DNA of 14,652 nucleotides from SFHK01 sp045538305 (GTDB lineage: Bacteria > Bacillota > Clostridia > Christensenellales > Aristaeellaceae): the NCBI GenBank assembly GCA_045538305.1, contig JAZSRC010000028.1:1-14652 (forward strand), written 5' to 3'. A program made the position numbers and the translations under genes. Of the stretch, positions 12,870 through 14,652 are shown piece by piece. The number at the start of each line of letters is the position of its first letter. Positions within the stretch are counted from its first letter, which is position 1. The notes under the pieces are model-generated. The model saw nothing but the letters and a program-made list of their open reading frames with translations, searched no databases and was not told where the DNA came from.

Positions 12870-14594
12870 ATGAACGCAATGCCTCGTCCAGAATATCCGC
12901 GCCCTCAGTTTGTGCGCAAGGGCTGGATGAACCTGAACGGAACCTGGGAGTTTGAAATTGACCACGGCGCATCCGGCCGCGCGCGCGGTCTTGTGAATAA
13001 AGAAAAGCTGGACGGCGAAATACTGGTACCCTTCTGCCCGGAAAGCGATCTTTCTGGCGTAGGCAACAAGGACTTTATGAGAGCCGTGTGGTACAAGCGT
13101 ACGTTTACCCTTCCCAAATCGGCGCAGGGCAAGCGGGTGTTTATCAATTTCGGAGCCGTTGACTATGCAAGCGAGGTATGGGTAAACGGCGTTTCGGTCG
13201 GTACGCACCGCGGCGGTTATGTCGGTTTTCAGCTGGAGATTACCAAGGCTTTGAAAGACGGTGAGAACGTGGTGGTCGTCTGCGCGGACGACGATCTTCG
13301 AAGCGGCCATCAGCCCTACGGAAAGCAGTGCTATCACTATCATTCCGCAGGCTGCTCTTATACCCGCACAACCGGTATCTGGCAGACGGTATGGCTGGAG
13401 TGGACGAACGACGCGAGAATCAAGAATGTGCGTATGACGCCCGACGCAGTGAACGCTTCTCTTATGATCGAGGCGGAGCTGGACGGCGATGTAAAGGGCG
13501 CGGTTTTAAAAGCGCAGGCTTCCTTTGAAGGCGAATACGAAGCGGAAATCTCCGCCGAAGCCGACGGAAAGTTTGCGAAAATGCAGATGCTGATAGAAAA
13601 TGTGCATCTGTGGAATATAGGCGAGCCGAATCTGTACGACATTCGATTTACCCTTGAAAAGGACGGCGAAGCCGCCGACGTTGTGGACAGCTATTTTGGC
13701 CTGAGAACCATTTCGTTTGACGGTATGAAGTGCCTGATCAACGGAAAAAGCGTATTTCAGCGTTTGATTCTGGATCAGGGCTTTTATCCGGACGGAATCT
13801 ATACCGCCTCCTGCGACGAGGAACTGAAAAAGGATATTGAGCGGAGCATGGCCATGGGCTTTAACGGCGCCAGACTGCATCAGAAGGTGTTTGAACAGCG
13901 CTTTCTGTACTGGGCTGATAAGCTTGGTTATATCTGCTGGGGAGAAATGGCGAGCTGGGGTATTGATCCCAAGAATGCGTGGGCGCTGCCCGTATTCCTG
14001 GATGAGTGGCTTCAGGTAGTTAACCGCGATTATAATTCGCCCGCCATTATCGGCTGGTGTCCGTGGAACGAAACGTGGGGCGAAACCAATAACGGACAGC
14101 ACGCAGAAACCATGCGTCTCAGCTATCGCGTAACCAAGGCGGTGGATCCCTATCGTCCGTGTATCGATGCCAGCGGCGGCATCCATGTGGAAACCGATAT
14201 TTTCGATACGCATGATTATGAACAGAATCCCGCGATTTATAAGGAAAGGTATGCACCCGATGCGCCCGTGATTTACGACAGGCTGTCCGGCCGGCAAAAG
14301 TATTCCGGAGGCCCGGTGTTTGTAAGCGAATATGGCGGAATCGGATGGAATCCCGATGGACAGGGTTGGGGCTATGGAAACGGACCCCAAAGCGAGGAAG
14401 AGTTTATCAGCCGCTATAAGGGCCTGACCGATGCGCTTCTTGACAATCCGAATCACATGGGCTTTTGCTATACGCAGCTGACAGACGTTGAGCAGGAGAG
14501 AAACGGCCTGTATTATTACGACAGGAGACCGAAATTCGATCCCGCCGTCATCCATGCGATTACTGCGCGGAAGGCTGCAATCGAGGAAGAATAA
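12870..14594 (+). CDS. Glycoside hydrolase family 2 (beta-galactosidase/beta-glucuronidase-like)
   Basis: A cytoplasmic exo-glycosidase of about 574 residues with no signal peptide. Domains: an N-terminal sugar-binding jelly roll (about 10-180; MNLNGTWEFEID, WYKRTF, INFGAVDYASEVWVNG), an immunoglobulin-like sandwich (about 185-280), and a catalytic TIM barrel from LINGKSVFQRL onward. The general acid/base is E401 in WCPWNETWG; the nucleophile is E487 in FVSEYGGIGW. DQGFYPDGIYTA at the barrel entry is common in the short clostridial GH2 group. Domains 4 and 5 of large LacZ are absent. Start at 12870 is chosen because AGGAG (12856-12860) is 9 nt upstream; the ATG at 12849 has no SD. It lies 25 nt after the DprA-like gene without a terminator, so it is probably the operon's last gene. 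The substrate (galactoside, glucuronide or other) cannot be fixed from sequence. Confidence 0.92.
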   Translation: MNAMPRPEYPRPQFVRKGWMNLNGTWEFEIDHGASGRARGLVNKEKLDGEILVPFCPESDLSGVGNKDFMRAVWYKRTFTLPKSAQGKRVFINFGAVDYASEVWVNGVSVGTHRGGYVGFQLEITKALKDGENVVVVCADDDLRSGHQPYGKQCYHYHSAGCSYTRTTGIWQTVWLEWTNDARIKNVRMTPDAVNASLMIEAELDGDVKGAVLKAQASFEGEYEAEISAEADGKFAKMQMLIENVHLWNIGEPNLYDIRFTLEKDGEAADVVDSYFGLRTISFDGMKCLINGKSVFQRLILDQGFYPDGIYTASCDEELKKDIERSMAMGFNGARLHQKVFEQRFLYWADKLGYICWGEMASWGIDPKNAWALPVFLDEWLQVVNRDYNSPAIIGWCPWNETWGETNNGQHAETMRLSYRVTKAVDPYRPCIDASGGIHVETDIFDTHDYEQNPAIYKERYAPDAPVIYDRLSGRQKYSGGPVFVSEYGGIGWNPDGQGWGYGNGPQSEEEFISRYKGLTDALLDNPNHMGFCYTQLTDVEQERNGLYYYDRRPKFDPAVIHAITARKAAIEEE

Positions 14595-14615
14595 CAAGCT
14601 ATTTGAAAAAGACGC

Positions 14616-14648
14616 GCGCCCGGACGCAAAAATGGGCCCGACGGGCGC
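14616..14648 (+). terminator. Possible terminator after the GH2 gene, truncated by the window edge
   Basis: GCGCCCG (14616-14622) pairs with CGGGCGC (14642-14648), a 7-bp GC stem with a 19-nt loop, 21 nt after the stop codon. Only 4 nt follow before the window ends (CTCT), so a T tract cannot be confirmed. Confidence 0.4.
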
Positions 14649-14652
14649 CTCT

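Noticed and set aside
13506..14597. Long open frame (363 codons) on the minus strand antisense to the GH2 gene
   Set aside because: The + strand carries both GH2 catalytic glutamates and full domain order; the antisense product has no recognisable motif or SD and is explained by codon bias.

Overview
The window looks like chromosomal DNA from an anaerobic Gram-positive bacterium, most likely an uncultured or gut-type member of the Clostridia. The evidence is sigma-A-type promoters with 17-bp spacers, strong AGGAGG-type ribosome binding sites, tight operons with 1-4 nt overlaps, an OppABCDF transporter, Thr-Pro-Glu-Pro linkers in a probable cell-wall protein, and an [FeFe]-hydrogenase-like gene cluster of the kind seen in Firmicutes. 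GC content looks to be a little above half by eye. I saw no rRNA, tRNA, CRISPR array, transposase or phage gene.

Layout. (1) Positions 1-518 hold the C-terminus of a + strand protein with twelve perfect TPEP repeats followed by a peptidoglycan-binding-like domain; a strong hairpin at 539-572 follows it. (2) Positions 632-8338, minus strand, form an oligopeptide ABC transporter operon read oppA, oppB, oppC, oppD, oppF, alr. oppA is separated from oppB by about 310 nt rich in hairpins. The other genes overlap or nearly touch, and the alanine racemase ribosome binding site overlaps the oppF stop. The permease OppC carries a large extracytoplasmic insertion with an SH3b-like stretch. (3) Positions 8339-8629 are a divergent control region with one good promoter in each direction. 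(4) Positions 8630-14594, + strand, form a compact seven-gene run: DRTGG-type protein, RsbW-like GHKL ATPase, [FeFe]-hydrogenase-like iron-sulfur protein, second DRTGG-type protein, PHP-domain phosphoesterase, divergent DprA-like protein, and a GH2 glycosidase.

How the genes may work together. The minus operon would import peptides (possibly cell-wall-derived) and interconvert L- and D-alanine. The + strand operon looks like a redox- or H2-sensing module. The hydrogenase-like protein keeps the cysteines for an H-cluster but has alanine at the usual proton-transfer cysteine, as in putative sensory enzymes. Its gene overlaps an anti-sigma-type kinase by one base and is flanked by two small DRTGG proteins. 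The PHP and DprA-like proteins follow within 11 nt each, so the signal may end in a nucleotide- or DNA-directed output. That functional reading is inference; gene order and motifs are read directly from the sequence. The most noteworthy parts are this six-gene module, the atypical DprA homologue, and the SH3-bearing OppC.
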